Assembly: GCA_964019165.1 (NCBI GenBank)
Contig: OZ025282.1
Location: 1,898,501 to 1,962,500 of the forward strand
DNA length: 64,000 nucleotides
Source of the DNA: Mastigias papua
Lineage: Eukaryota; Cnidaria; Scyphozoa; Rhizostomeae; Mastigiidae
Reading direction: 5' to 3'
Positions 36,044-44,311 of this stretch are shown piece by piece. The notes below the pieces were generated by a model. The model had not been told where the DNA came from. It saw only the letters and a list, made by a program, of their open reading frames with translations, and ran no database searches. Made by a program: the position numbers and the translations under genes. Every line of letters begins with the position of its first letter. The stretch's first letter is position 1.

Positions 36044-37438
36044 TTACATTAAATGTTTTTTAATATATTTATGATATTGATCACGTGATATATGACGATT
36101 AGTTCTTAGATAATCTATAATATTATAGACTTGGTTATTAACATTTTCATCAGATTTAGAAGTTTTTAAAATTGATGTTAATGTTTTTAATTTTTTATAT
36201 ACATCATCAACTGATTTATCTTTTATAATATTTTGTTGATTTGTTAAAACTGAAAGTTCATTTAAAAGTTTAGGGTTATCGTTTCCGGCAATGATAGACC
36301 CTCTTATCAATGATATACGTTTTTTCCTATCGTTGTCATTTAAAATAATATTACTCGAGCCTAATAATTTATTTTTTCCATTTCGTTTTTTAACAATCCC
36401 TGATAATGTCACCATATCATTAAAAATTTGTTTTGATAAATTACTATATTTCTTTTTTTTATTAATTCTACCTTTTGTTAAGAGCTCTATTGTATCTTTA
36501 TCGCCTTGGTTCTCGTAAATCACACGATCATCGTACCAAGCCTCAACATAGTAATTATTAAATAATTTGTCCATGTTTATTTTAATCTTTTCTCCATATT
36601 TCGAATTTTCTATCTTATAACCATTTCTTCGTTTTTTAATACCTTCACCTTCAATCTCTGTAATTTTATTCTCTACTTTATCATCTGTTTTATCATCTGC
36701 TTTATCGGCTGGTTTATCATCAGGTTTATCAACTGCTTTATCCTCTGTTTTATCATCTGTTTTATCATCGTCTTTTTTAACAAAATTATCACTATTTATA
36801 TAAGCCAATATTGCACTTTTATATTTATTTAGAGCTTCAATTTTCATATCTAATCCATCATGATATTTTTTTGCGCCATTCAACTGTTTTGTTAAACTTT
36901 CAACATCTTTTGATTTTAAATATTCTGATAATTCATCATTTGAATAATTATTTAATTTTCTTAAATCTAATAATTTTATTTTTGTAAATGTATCAACATT
37001 ATCTTTTTTACTCGTGTACAAATAAACTCGTTTATCGTGTATTAAGTCATCAATAAACTTATATTCTTCTTTATTAAAAATATTCATAGGACCTAATTGT
37101 CTTGGCGGGTCGTCCTTTGTTTCTTGGGATGATTTTTCTTTATCGTTATTTTCATTACCATCATCATAAGTTAATGGTTCTTGTATTATTTGTTGATTAT
37201 ATAATGGTAATGCCTGTGTTATTTGTTTAATTAATTCATCACTTTGATCTGTTTTTTTTTCAATACGATCAATTAATTCTTTATTACTATCTGTAATTGG
37301 CTTAAACAACTTTGCATTATTAAAATCTTTATTGATTTCATTATTTTGATATGCCTTATTTGCTTCAAGAATATTTTGCAACCCTGATTCAGTCAATAAT
37401 TGTAACTCAATAAGTTTTTGATATTCTTCTAATTTCAT
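36044..37438 (-). CDS. Acidic coiled-coil protein with DK-repeat, unknown virion-cluster protein
   Basis: The start is MKLEEYQKLI (ATG 37438-37436), directly after ATATATTATA, giving 464 aa. Coiled-coil-prone segments lie at about 1-70 and 150-200. A run of [DT]DK[TPA]-type repeats at about 205-250 (KTDDKTEDKAVDKPDDKPAD) is low-complexity and probably disordered. The C-terminal third is basic and ends with a helical region containing RGSIIAGNDNPKLLNELSVL, which I associate loosely with conserved Polinton proteins. Function is unknown; scaffold or packaging roles are guesses. It lies between the polymerase and the penton-like gene. Confidence 0.7.
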   Translation of the reverse strand: MKLEEYQKLIELQLLTESGLQNILEANKAYQNNEINKDFNNAKLFKPITDSNKELIDRIEKKTDQSDELIKQITQALPLYNQQIIQEPLTYDDGNENNDKEKSSQETKDDPPRQLGPMNIFNKEEYKFIDDLIHDKRVYLYTSKKDNVDTFTKIKLLDLRKLNNYSNDELSEYLKSKDVESLTKQLNGAKKYHDGLDMKIEALNKYKSAILAYINSDNFVKKDDDKTDDKTEDKAVDKPDDKPADKADDKTDDKVENKITEIEGEGIKKRRNGYKIENSKYGEKIKINMDKLFNNYYVEAWYDDRVIYENQGDKDTIELLTKGRINKKKKYSNLSKQIFNDMVTLSGIVKKRNGKNKLLGSSNIILNDNDRKKRISLIRGSIIAGNDNPKLLNELSVLTNQQNIIKDKSVDDVYKKLKTLTSILKTSKSDENVNNQVYNIIDYLRTNRHISRDQYHKYIKKHLM

Positions 37439-37460
37439 TATAATATATATTATAATAATT
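37439..37460 (-). promoter_or_regulatory. A/T start-proximal motif, coiled-coil gene
   Basis: ATATATATTATA directly abuts the ATG at 37438. The open frame upstream is out of keeping with the other genes. Confidence 0.6.
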
Positions 37461-37562
37461 ACATGATATGTAATTATCTGATGAGATAAATGCATATGTT
37501 GTAATTAAGTAACGAGATAAGTACATTAACTGTACTTATATTATAAGATAAATGCATAATTT

Positions 37563-38504
37563 TTATATCATATTTTCATAATTATTATCAATCATATAAT
37601 GACCATAAGCATATGACATAACAGGATTATATAAATAACGTTTATCTGTATATGACATTAATAATTTTTGATCTGTGTATGAAAATATTTTATGATCTTT
37701 AGCTTTTATTGTATAAAATTCACTTTTAATTGTTTCATTATCAAATATAGCATCTTTTAATGCTTGAAAATCTAATTGATTTTTAATACCTTTAAATTTA
37801 ACTTTTTCATTCTCTTTTATATACCCATATAATTTACTCTTCAAAGCACATGCCTCAACAATTTGTGAATTATATACAGAATTTTCATCTTTAATAGATG
37901 CATTTTCATCTTTTAATAGACCCATTTCATAAACTCCTTCTTTATAGTATTTAAAATCATTTTTATAAGATGACATGTCAAAAATATCCATTTCACTCAT
38001 ATCTTTGTAAACATCATCAGTTTTAATATGACATAAATACGAATCAGTATCATAATACATTAATGAAATATTATTACAATATCTTTTTTTCAATTTATAG
38101 AAATTATCATAGAAAATTATTTTCGATAAGTCTAAAATACATGCGCCAATGTACGACGGTGAGTCTAATTTTATACATTGTTTTTCAATATTTAATAGAG
38201 CATTATTCTCATCGATTATTTCATAATCTTTAAATCGATCGCTAGATATTATTTTTAAGACTTTTTCATAATCATCATCGTTAAACATTTTTATATTACT
38301 TGAGTACTTCATTTTATTTAAAAGCGTTCTACCAAAGCATGAATTTATCATAAGTTTGTACATCAATTTGTCATTATTATTGTCAGCCTCAATTCTATTT
38401 TTATGATTGTATTCGATATAATCTTTCATAAATTTTGATTGTTTGAATTTAATGATATGATTTATATTAATTTTGAAACCAGGCATTTTTAAATAAAATT
38501 GCAA
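37563..38504 (-). CDS. Family B DNA polymerase, C-terminal part (palm/thumb), split from N-terminal ORF
   Basis: 313 aa from the first ATG. Motif B is KLMINSCFGRT (about 50-60) and motif C is YYDTDS (about 150-155), carrying the catalytic Asp of protein-primed family B polymerases. The conserved region before motif B (LICDLNKKENY...LHYLTLQFYL) lies upstream of this ATG in the same open frame, so this is not an independent gene. The frame runs back past 38607 to an A7 run at 38614-38620 at the end of the N-terminal ORF, in that ORF's -1 frame. Either it is a frameshift-expressed part or the gene is broken. No A/T motif precedes the ATG. Confidence 0.88.
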   Translation of the reverse strand: MQFYLKMPGFKININHIIKFKQSKFMKDYIEYNHKNRIEADNNNDKLMYKLMINSCFGRTLLNKMKYSSNIKMFNDDDYEKVLKIISSDRFKDYEIIDENNALLNIEKQCIKLDSPSYIGACILDLSKIIFYDNFYKLKKRYCNNISLMYYDTDSYLCHIKTDDVYKDMSEMDIFDMSSYKNDFKYYKEGVYEMGLLKDENASIKDENSVYNSQIVEACALKSKLYGYIKENEKVKFKGIKNQLDFQALKDAIFDNETIKSEFYTIKAKDHKIFSYTDQKLLMSYTDKRYLYNPVMSYAYGHYMIDNNYENMI

Positions 38505-38608
38505 AGTAAGATAATGTAATGTGTAATTTTCTTTTTTATTTAAATCACATATTAATTTTTCGGTAGAAATGAATGATTTGTCTTTTAAAATTGTTTTTTG
38601 ATAATCGC

Positions 38609-41470
38609 TTATATTTTTTTCAATATTTTATTTTTTACAGGGAATATTGGTAAATCGTTATAATAATCATGGTATTTTATATCGATTTCACTAATGTCAA
38701 TATTAAGAATATAACCATATTCACTATTTATATCATGATCCCATATATTAAATTGATGTATCTCTTCGTTTGTTAAATAAGAAAACTCATCATATGGTAA
38801 CGGATAATATCTCATTACATGTCCATACATCGAGTTTATATCAAAATGCATTATATAAGATGATTCTGTGGTTGGATCATAATGTTTCATATATTTATTA
38901 TTAGCGCGTGTATATCTCATAGATGCAATATCACATAATCCACCACGTACCATTGACTCAAACGCGCTATAAATTTTGTAATTGTCTAAAATCTTTATTT
39001 GAACCGGACACCATTTTTTCATGACTTCCCATGTTAAAGAATTAATACTATAATGCGAAAATATTTCAGTATCGTATTTATCCATAAACAACCCTCTATA
39101 AGATTCCATTATGTCAGATAATAGTTTCACATCCTTGTTTAAATAATAATCGGAATATTCACCCAAGGTGTTAAACATAGAATAATAAAATTTTCTATAT
39201 TTATTATATGTATCTTTATCTATGTTGTCAAAATATTCAATGTCGGGAAACGTATTTTCATTATATTTTGAAAAACTATCGATATATCGAAATGGGAATA
39301 TATCTTTAATTAAATATTCACGGCCGTATTTATTGACTAAATCTCGTGTGTGAATTATATCTTTATCTTTCAAGTTTTCCGATAAAGTTTTTATAGATCC
39401 TTTTATATATTCGTGCGAATCAATGATCTTAATATTATTTTGTATTCCAACATGGAAAATACTTGAGCTATTATACCCTAAAAGATTGATATTAGAATCT
39501 TTAAAATAATCATTTATTTTATTTATAATATAATGTATGTCATACCCACGTAAATAATGGAAAACGATATATAATGTAGAATCAACACGAATCTTAGAAT
39601 TACACGATTGACATACTGTAGCAATAAAATCGCCCGATAAATGGTTGTGGTGTTGCACTCTTTTAATTTCAGAATTGAATTTTACATTACAGAATTCACA
39701 TTTTTTTATTTTCTTGTGCCGTTTCAATTGTTCGTCCGTTAAAATAGGTAAACTATAGAATTTCTTTTTGCATTGTTTTATATGCTCTAAAACGTTTGTT
39801 TTAACTTCATTCAAAAAATGATCGATAACAGAATCTACGCCATTACCTCGATATAATTTAAATCGATTAAAAATAGGTCTTTCACGACACACTAAATTAT
39901 AACAATAACTTGACAGCTCATGATGCCGTTTATCAGGATGTTTTTCATCTTCTGTTTTTTTTAATATAGACTCGAAATCACAATACATAACAAACGGTAA
40001 AAATATTGTATGTTTTTTGTTAAATTCCTTCACATACATATTTTGTGGGCATTTGACTAATTTATTATCTACAATGGCCATATTATTTGGCAATTCTAAA
40101 TCATATTTGTGATTGCATTTATGATTTATTGAATCATATGCTTTTTTTGTACTAAACTGTTTAAAGCAGTCTTGACAAAATTTTGTTTCAACACGTTTTA
40201 AATTAGATCTCAACAATCCATTTAAATTTTTAATATATACATAATGGTATTTCTTTTTTGTTTTATCAGTAATAACTAATAAATTCATACAATTTTTATA
40301 CTCCTTTTTAGAATGATATATCGGCACAACGTCATTTTTCTTATTTTCTTTATACTCGAAAACGTTTATTCTTATTTGATTCTGTTCTTCAACCTGTTTT
40401 ATGATATGAAATGTGTTAAATGGTATTGGAAAATAAATATTTTCATAATTCAAGTGAATTAATTCATTATTATAATTGAATGCCTTTTCTTTGTAAAGTC
40501 TTTCAGGATTTTGTATTTTTTTAAATCCATTTCTTCTGTATCTCTCATGTAACAAATGACAATATAAGAAACATTTTTCGTCATTATTTTTAATATTTAT
40601 ACACGATTTAGTGTGGATAATTCTATCAGGTAGTGGGATATAAGCGGAAGCAAATACATTTCGAATTTTAACAATATTCAGCTTCTCATATTCAATACCC
40701 ATGTCTGCAAACCCACTAGGGTGAATTTGTATAGTTTCTGTGGTTTCTTTTGCATTCATCTTTTTTGTAAACATACCAATTCGTGATTTAATATCTAATA
40801 CACTCTGATGCAAAAAATAATCTACGTCCTCACTGTTCCTAACAATAGTATATTTTGTCTGAAAAATTGGATATATTTTCTTTTTCTTATCATGAATAGA
40901 AACCATAATAATTTGTACTACTGTGTTACATTTGATGATACCATGTTTTTTTATATATTGTTTTATAAACACACGTTTATAAGGTTCAGAAAACTCTAAT
41001 TGATCCTCACATAACCATTGCCCAATTTCATCGTCTAAATGTGCTTGTAAAACAATATTATACGTAGACAATAATTTTTCAATTGAATACTTCTCTAATT
41101 GAACGATATCTTCAATATCATAATACAATTTCTGTTTATTCTCATCAAAAATTGAAGATCGTTTAACTTCATTATCTTGTTCGTCTAATTCAATATCTAC
41201 ACCTTCCTCGTCTTCGTTTATTTCATCATCTTGATCTATATAATATTTCATAATCAAACCATTAACATCATTTTCTCTATTCTTTGTTGGTTTATCGTAA
41301 TAATTTTTTAATTGATTTATAATTATTTTCTGTTTAGGTTTGAATTTTGTAATATCATAATTTTTAATACTTTGTAAAGCAAAAAATAATACTTTTTTAA
41401 TATCTCTATTATTTTTTTTATTAAGAATATTTTTATATACAGTAATAAAATTTTCAAATTGGTTATCCAT
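38609..41470 (-). CDS. Family B DNA polymerase, N-terminal part (exonuclease and motif A)
   Basis: 953 aa. It has a long N-terminal region with Cys pairs (CQDCFKQFSTKKAYDSINHKC), exonuclease motif I near 495 (FVMYCDFESIL), a CEFC...HNHLSGDF...CQSCN insert typical of Polinton and plasmid-type polymerases, exo II near 640 (FHYLRGYDIHYI), exo III near 777 (YYLNKDVKLL) and polymerase motif A near 877 (FDINSMYG). It replicates the element, probably by protein priming, as inferred from the family. The ORF stops soon after motif A at an A7 run, so motifs B and C are in the next ORF. An A8 run in its 5' end stays in frame. An A/T block precedes the ATG (41471-41493). Confidence 0.93.
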   Translation of the reverse strand: MDNQFENFITVYKNILNKKNNRDIKKVLFFALQSIKNYDITKFKPKQKIIINQLKNYYDKPTKNRENDVNGLIMKYYIDQDDEINEDEEGVDIELDEQDNEVKRSSIFDENKQKLYYDIEDIVQLEKYSIEKLLSTYNIVLQAHLDDEIGQWLCEDQLEFSEPYKRVFIKQYIKKHGIIKCNTVVQIIMVSIHDKKKKIYPIFQTKYTIVRNSEDVDYFLHQSVLDIKSRIGMFTKKMNAKETTETIQIHPSGFADMGIEYEKLNIVKIRNVFASAYIPLPDRIIHTKSCINIKNNDEKCFLYCHLLHERYRRNGFKKIQNPERLYKEKAFNYNNELIHLNYENIYFPIPFNTFHIIKQVEEQNQIRINVFEYKENKKNDVVPIYHSKKEYKNCMNLLVITDKTKKKYHYVYIKNLNGLLRSNLKRVETKFCQDCFKQFSTKKAYDSINHKCNHKYDLELPNNMAIVDNKLVKCPQNMYVKEFNKKHTIFLPFVMYCDFESILKKTEDEKHPDKRHHELSSYCYNLVCRERPIFNRFKLYRGNGVDSVIDHFLNEVKTNVLEHIKQCKKKFYSLPILTDEQLKRHKKIKKCEFCNVKFNSEIKRVQHHNHLSGDFIATVCQSCNSKIRVDSTLYIVFHYLRGYDIHYIINKINDYFKDSNINLLGYNSSSIFHVGIQNNIKIIDSHEYIKGSIKTLSENLKDKDIIHTRDLVNKYGREYLIKDIFPFRYIDSFSKYNENTFPDIEYFDNIDKDTYNKYRKFYYSMFNTLGEYSDYYLNKDVKLLSDIMESYRGLFMDKYDTEIFSHYSINSLTWEVMKKWCPVQIKILDNYKIYSAFESMVRGGLCDIASMRYTRANNKYMKHYDPTTESSYIMHFDINSMYGHVMRYYPLPYDEFSYLTNEEIHQFNIWDHDINSEYGYILNIDISEIDIKYHDYYNDLPIFPVKNKILKKI
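38614..38620 (-). other. A7 homopolymer at the polymerase frame break
   Basis: The run lies directly before the TAA (38611-38609) that ends the N-terminal polymerase ORF. The C-terminal ORF continues in the -1 frame across it. Confidence 0.55.
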
Positions 41471-41509
41471 ATAATTTATATATATAAAATTTTCTTTAAG
41501 TCTTTTTTT

Positions 41510-42325
41510 TTAAAATTTTGTTTTTTGTAATTCTTGTTCATAAAAATTCTTTGTAACATATTTATATTTTCCATTTTCTAAAATTTCTTTAATTTTATAT
41601 GTTGGAGGAAGTGTTAAATTTATTTTATAAATTAAATATATTTGTTTACTCCATCGTGCGTCATAACCCTTTTGAAAATGCTTTTTTGATACTTTAATTC
41701 TCACATGATCATTTATTTTAAATTTAGGTTTTTTATTTTGTGAATATCTTTCTCTTATTCTTTTATTATTAATTGTATAATAAACTAATCCTTCATTTTC
41801 TTTTTTACTTGCCTCAATTGGTGTCATCTTAATAGTACTATGATAAGTATTATTGTATTTTTCCACAATATTGTGTATATCATCAATATAACGATAGTTA
41901 CCCCGTTCACTAAATAACACAGATAATTTATTCATAAGCGTTTGATTAAAACGTTCTATCATTATTGCTTTTAACCGACTTTTTGTTGTATATCTAATAA
42001 TATTAAGTCGTTTTAAAGTATTCTCAAAATATTTGTTGAAAAACTCTCCACCATCATCTGTCCATAATCTTTTACAAATACGACCGCTTTTTTTGATAAT
42101 ATCCTCGAAAACATCAGTTATTGTTTTTTTATCTTTGTTTTTTGTGACTCGTACCCAAGCATATCTGCTAAATGTGTCCATAACTGTTAAGATATATTTA
42201 TACCCATCATTTTGTTTTACATATTCCTTCCTATTTAAAATAATCAAATCTGCCGTCCATATTTCATCAATACCAGGGGTATAAACAAACCGTCGTTGAA
42301 ACTTATGGATAGCACGTTTATGCAT
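41510..42325 (-). CDS. Retroviral-type integrase (DDE, rve core)
   Basis: 271 aa. The RNase-H-fold core carries D26 (WTADLI), D90 (WTDDGGEF) and E124 (IMIERFNQT), followed by YNNTYHSTIKMTPIEA and a C-terminal SH3/chromo-like tail (YDARWSKQIYLIYKI, FYEQEL). It inserts the element and would produce the flanking 6-bp duplication. The N-terminal zinc-binding HHCC region of many integrases is missing. The first ATG (42325) lies inside the conserved HK-[AP]-x-HKF-x-RR block, has no A/T motif, and the frame is open upstream to the A10 run in the preceding ORF, in its -1 frame. Confidence 0.92.
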   Translation of the reverse strand: MHKRAIHKFQRRFVYTPGIDEIWTADLIILNRKEYVKQNDGYKYILTVMDTFSRYAWVRVTKNKDKKTITDVFEDIIKKSGRICKRLWTDDGGEFFNKYFENTLKRLNIIRYTTKSRLKAIMIERFNQTLMNKLSVLFSERGNYRYIDDIHNIVEKYNNTYHSTIKMTPIEASKKENEGLVYYTINNKRIRERYSQNKKPKFKINDHVRIKVSKKHFQKGYDARWSKQIYLIYKINLTLPPTYKIKEILENGKYKYVTKNFYEQELQKTKF

Positions 42326-42354
42326 TTCTTTGGCGTACTGTTTTTGATCATTAA

Positions 42355-42867
42355 CTATTTTCGTGTTGTTTTTTTTTTGACTCCTAAACCAAGCTGTTGT
42401 TTTTTATTGATTAACGTTCTAGCCAGCATTGCCATTTTATTAGTGTCTTTATACGGCATGTCATCAATTGACTTTACCATGTCACGATCACAATCACCTT
42501 TATTTTGAGGGTTAGTTGAATAACATATATCATGATTCATCGCGATACGGTCTAATTCGTTCTTTGGTTCAACATAGATTTGTCGGATTTCGCCCGTGTC
42601 TGGATCAAAATCTACCTGTTTATCAAGAGGATTATACGGTCCTAAATACTTATAATCCCCCGGCGTCCAACCTGATTTAGGCCTTGGTATTTTACCAATC
42701 AATTTATGAATATCTATATTCCCGCCTTCATTTTTAACAAACATATATTTTTGTGTATTACACATTTTACAATTACCGCGTATTGCCAATCTATTATTCT
42801 TAGTCTGTATTTTTTCAGGATTATTTGTATCAGTCTTCTGCTTACATTTAACACAATAAATTTCCAT
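42355..42867 (-). CDS. Zinc-ribbon plus phospholipase A2 domain protein (parvovirus VP1u-like PLA2)
   Basis: 170 aa. Residues 1-45 are a zinc ribbon (C5, C8, C33, C36; DUF5679-like from memory). Residues 66-140 carry a secretory/viral-type PLA2: the calcium loop YLGPYNPL (74-81) and the catalytic helix NHDICY (H112, D113). In parvoviruses such domains breach the endosomal membrane on entry, and similar domains occur in Polintons. The C terminus is basic. The same zinc ribbon stands alone in the next gene upstream. An A/T-rich block (42868-42878) precedes the ATG. Confidence 0.85.
   Translation of the reverse strand: MEIYCVKCKQKTDTNNPEKIQTKNNRLAIRGNCKMCNTQKYMFVKNEGGNIDIHKLIGKIPRPKSGWTPGDYKYLGPYNPLDKQVDFDPDTGEIRQIYVEPKNELDRIAMNHDICYSTNPQNKGDCDRDMVKSIDDMPYKDTNKMAMLARTLINKKQQLGLGVKKKTTRK
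42369..42378 (-). other. A10 homopolymer, candidate slippage site (PLA2 ORF to integrase)
   Basis: Ten A residues near the 3' end of the phospholipase ORF (KKKTTRK-stop). The -1 frame is open from here through the integrase. Confidence 0.45.
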
Positions 42868-42878
42868 TATACTATATC

Positions 42879-43028
42879 TTATATTGTTTTCTTAATAAAC
42901 ATATATTTTGTCCTTCCGCAATTTTGACACTGGCCTGTGATAGCATTTCTATTATTTTTTGTTGTTACAACTTTTTCATCTACAGTTGGTGTTTTTGTCT
43001 TACATTTCACACAATATATATCACTCAT
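42879..43028 (-). CDS. Small stand-alone zinc-ribbon protein, about 49 aa
   Basis: The start is MSDIYCVKCKTKT (ATG 43028-43026), after the A/T block 43029-43045. Four Cys (CVKC ... CQNC) and the segment TKNNRNAITGQC match the N-terminal domain of the PLA2 protein next to it, so one arose from the other by duplication. Function is unknown; nucleic-acid or protein binding is a guess. The 3' end sits 11 bp before the PLA2 start, and the 5' region overlaps the 3' end of the ATPase gene. Confidence 0.75.
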   Translation of the reverse strand: MSDIYCVKCKTKTPTVDEKVVTTKNNRNAITGQCQNCGRTKYMFIKKTI

Positions 43029-43038
43029 ATATATATTA

Positions 43039-43683
43039 TTATATTTCTTCATCAAAATTCTTGAAATATCGGTCATTGTCTTTATCCACAAATATAAAGT
43101 CATGTTTATGTTCCGTGCCTTTTAGATTATCAAAAGCGTTCTCGTTAATTAAATTTTCTCGCAAAATCATCTTCATACACCTTTTTGTCTTAGGTTTGTA
43201 TAAAATCATATAATTGCTATTTAATCTTATAGCTTGTTCAACGTCTGTGTAACACTGCGATAAAAATACACTTGAGATGTTTTTCTGCCGACCGTATATA
43301 AAATGATCGATGATATTTTTTGAAGCGTTTTTGGCCGTCATAAGATCATCAAAAATAACCAATTTTTTGGAATCATTTTTATACCCATCACAAAATGGTA
43401 TTTTGCTTATATCATCGATTAATATAAAAAATTCATATCCAATTTTATCTTTCATCTTATCGCTAATTGATTTTAAATATTGTAATTTATCCTGTTGAAT
43501 ATTCCGACCATAATAATAAATTATATCAGGCCGATCGAAGAACTTGCATGATAAAATCATAAAAATGATCAAATTAGTCTTGCCAGACGACGAGTCGCCA
43601 ACGACCAATAATCGAAATGGCCATTTTAAAATATAATTATTATCGCATTCTTTTTTATTTAAGTCTAAATTAGGTATCTTCAT
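43039..43683 (-). CDS. FtsK/HerA-family DNA-packaging ATPase (A32-like)
   Basis: 214 aa. KWPFRLLVVGDSSSGKT contains Walker A (29-36), and KKLVIFDDL contains Walker B (about 108-113). YGRQKNISSVFLSQCYTDV is the arginine-finger and sensor region of viral packaging ATPases. It would pump the genome into capsids. This is one of the four genes shared by Polintons, virophages and nucleocytoplasmic large DNA viruses. An A/T-rich block (43684-43700) precedes the ATG. Confidence 0.93.
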   Translation of the reverse strand: MKIPNLDLNKKECDNNYILKWPFRLLVVGDSSSGKTNLIIFMILSCKFFDRPDIIYYYGRNIQQDKLQYLKSISDKMKDKIGYEFFILIDDISKIPFCDGYKNDSKKLVIFDDLMTAKNASKNIIDHFIYGRQKNISSVFLSQCYTDVEQAIRLNSNYMILYKPKTKRCMKMILRENLINENAFDNLKGTEHKHDFIFVDKDNDRYFKNFDEEI

Positions 43684-43760
43684 TGTTATATTTTATATTA
43701 CAATAAAATATAATATTACAAATAACCAATTAGAGGTTAAATAAAAAAACAATCAATAAT

Positions 43761-44261
43761 TTAATGATCCCATGGTAACCCTTGTTCATGAGCATAAACT
43801 AAACAATCTAAATGGCCATATTCAGCAGCCAATTCACAAATGTAATCTTCTAAAGGACATCTATTTTCAACAGCATATTTAAAACATTCTATTTTACCAT
43901 ATTTAGCTGCGCCGACGGATGTTATAGAATCCCATGGACACCCATTTTCATGAGCATATTTTAAACATTCTAAATTACCATAACTAGCAGCCCTTGAGCA
44001 TGTTTCTTCATCCCATGGACAACCATTTTCATGAGCATATCTTAAACATTCTAAATGATCATTTATTGCTGCTTGTGTGCAAGTTTCTTTATCCCATGGA
44101 CATCCGATTTCATGAGCGTATTTTAGACATTCTAAATTACCATCACGCGCTGCAATTTGACATGTCTTTGTTATTTCTTGTGATAAATTATAAATCGTTT
44201 TAAGGCTTTCAAAATCACAATTCGAAACACATAATTCAATATTGTCACAAATTTTTTTCAT
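43761..44261 (-). CDS. Ankyrin-type repeat protein 3
   Basis: 166 aa with four nearly identical 33-residue repeats around LECLKYAHENGCPWD and a fifth, diverged one. It resembles the genes at 25550 and 26761 but is shorter. It is the outermost gene at the right end, reading inward from the TIR, so ankyrin genes flank the element on both sides. An A/T-only block (44265-44298) lies just before the ATG. Its role is inferred to be protein binding. Confidence 0.85.
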   Translation of the reverse strand: MKKICDNIELCVSNCDFESLKTIYNLSQEITKTCQIAARDGNLECLKYAHEIGCPWDKETCTQAAINDHLECLRYAHENGCPWDEETCSRAASYGNLECLKYAHENGCPWDSITSVGAAKYGKIECFKYAVENRCPLEDYICELAAEYGHLDCLVYAHEQGLPWDH

Positions 44262-44311
44262 TTCTTATATATATAAATATATTATTATATATAAATATAA
44301 AACGCGCCTCC

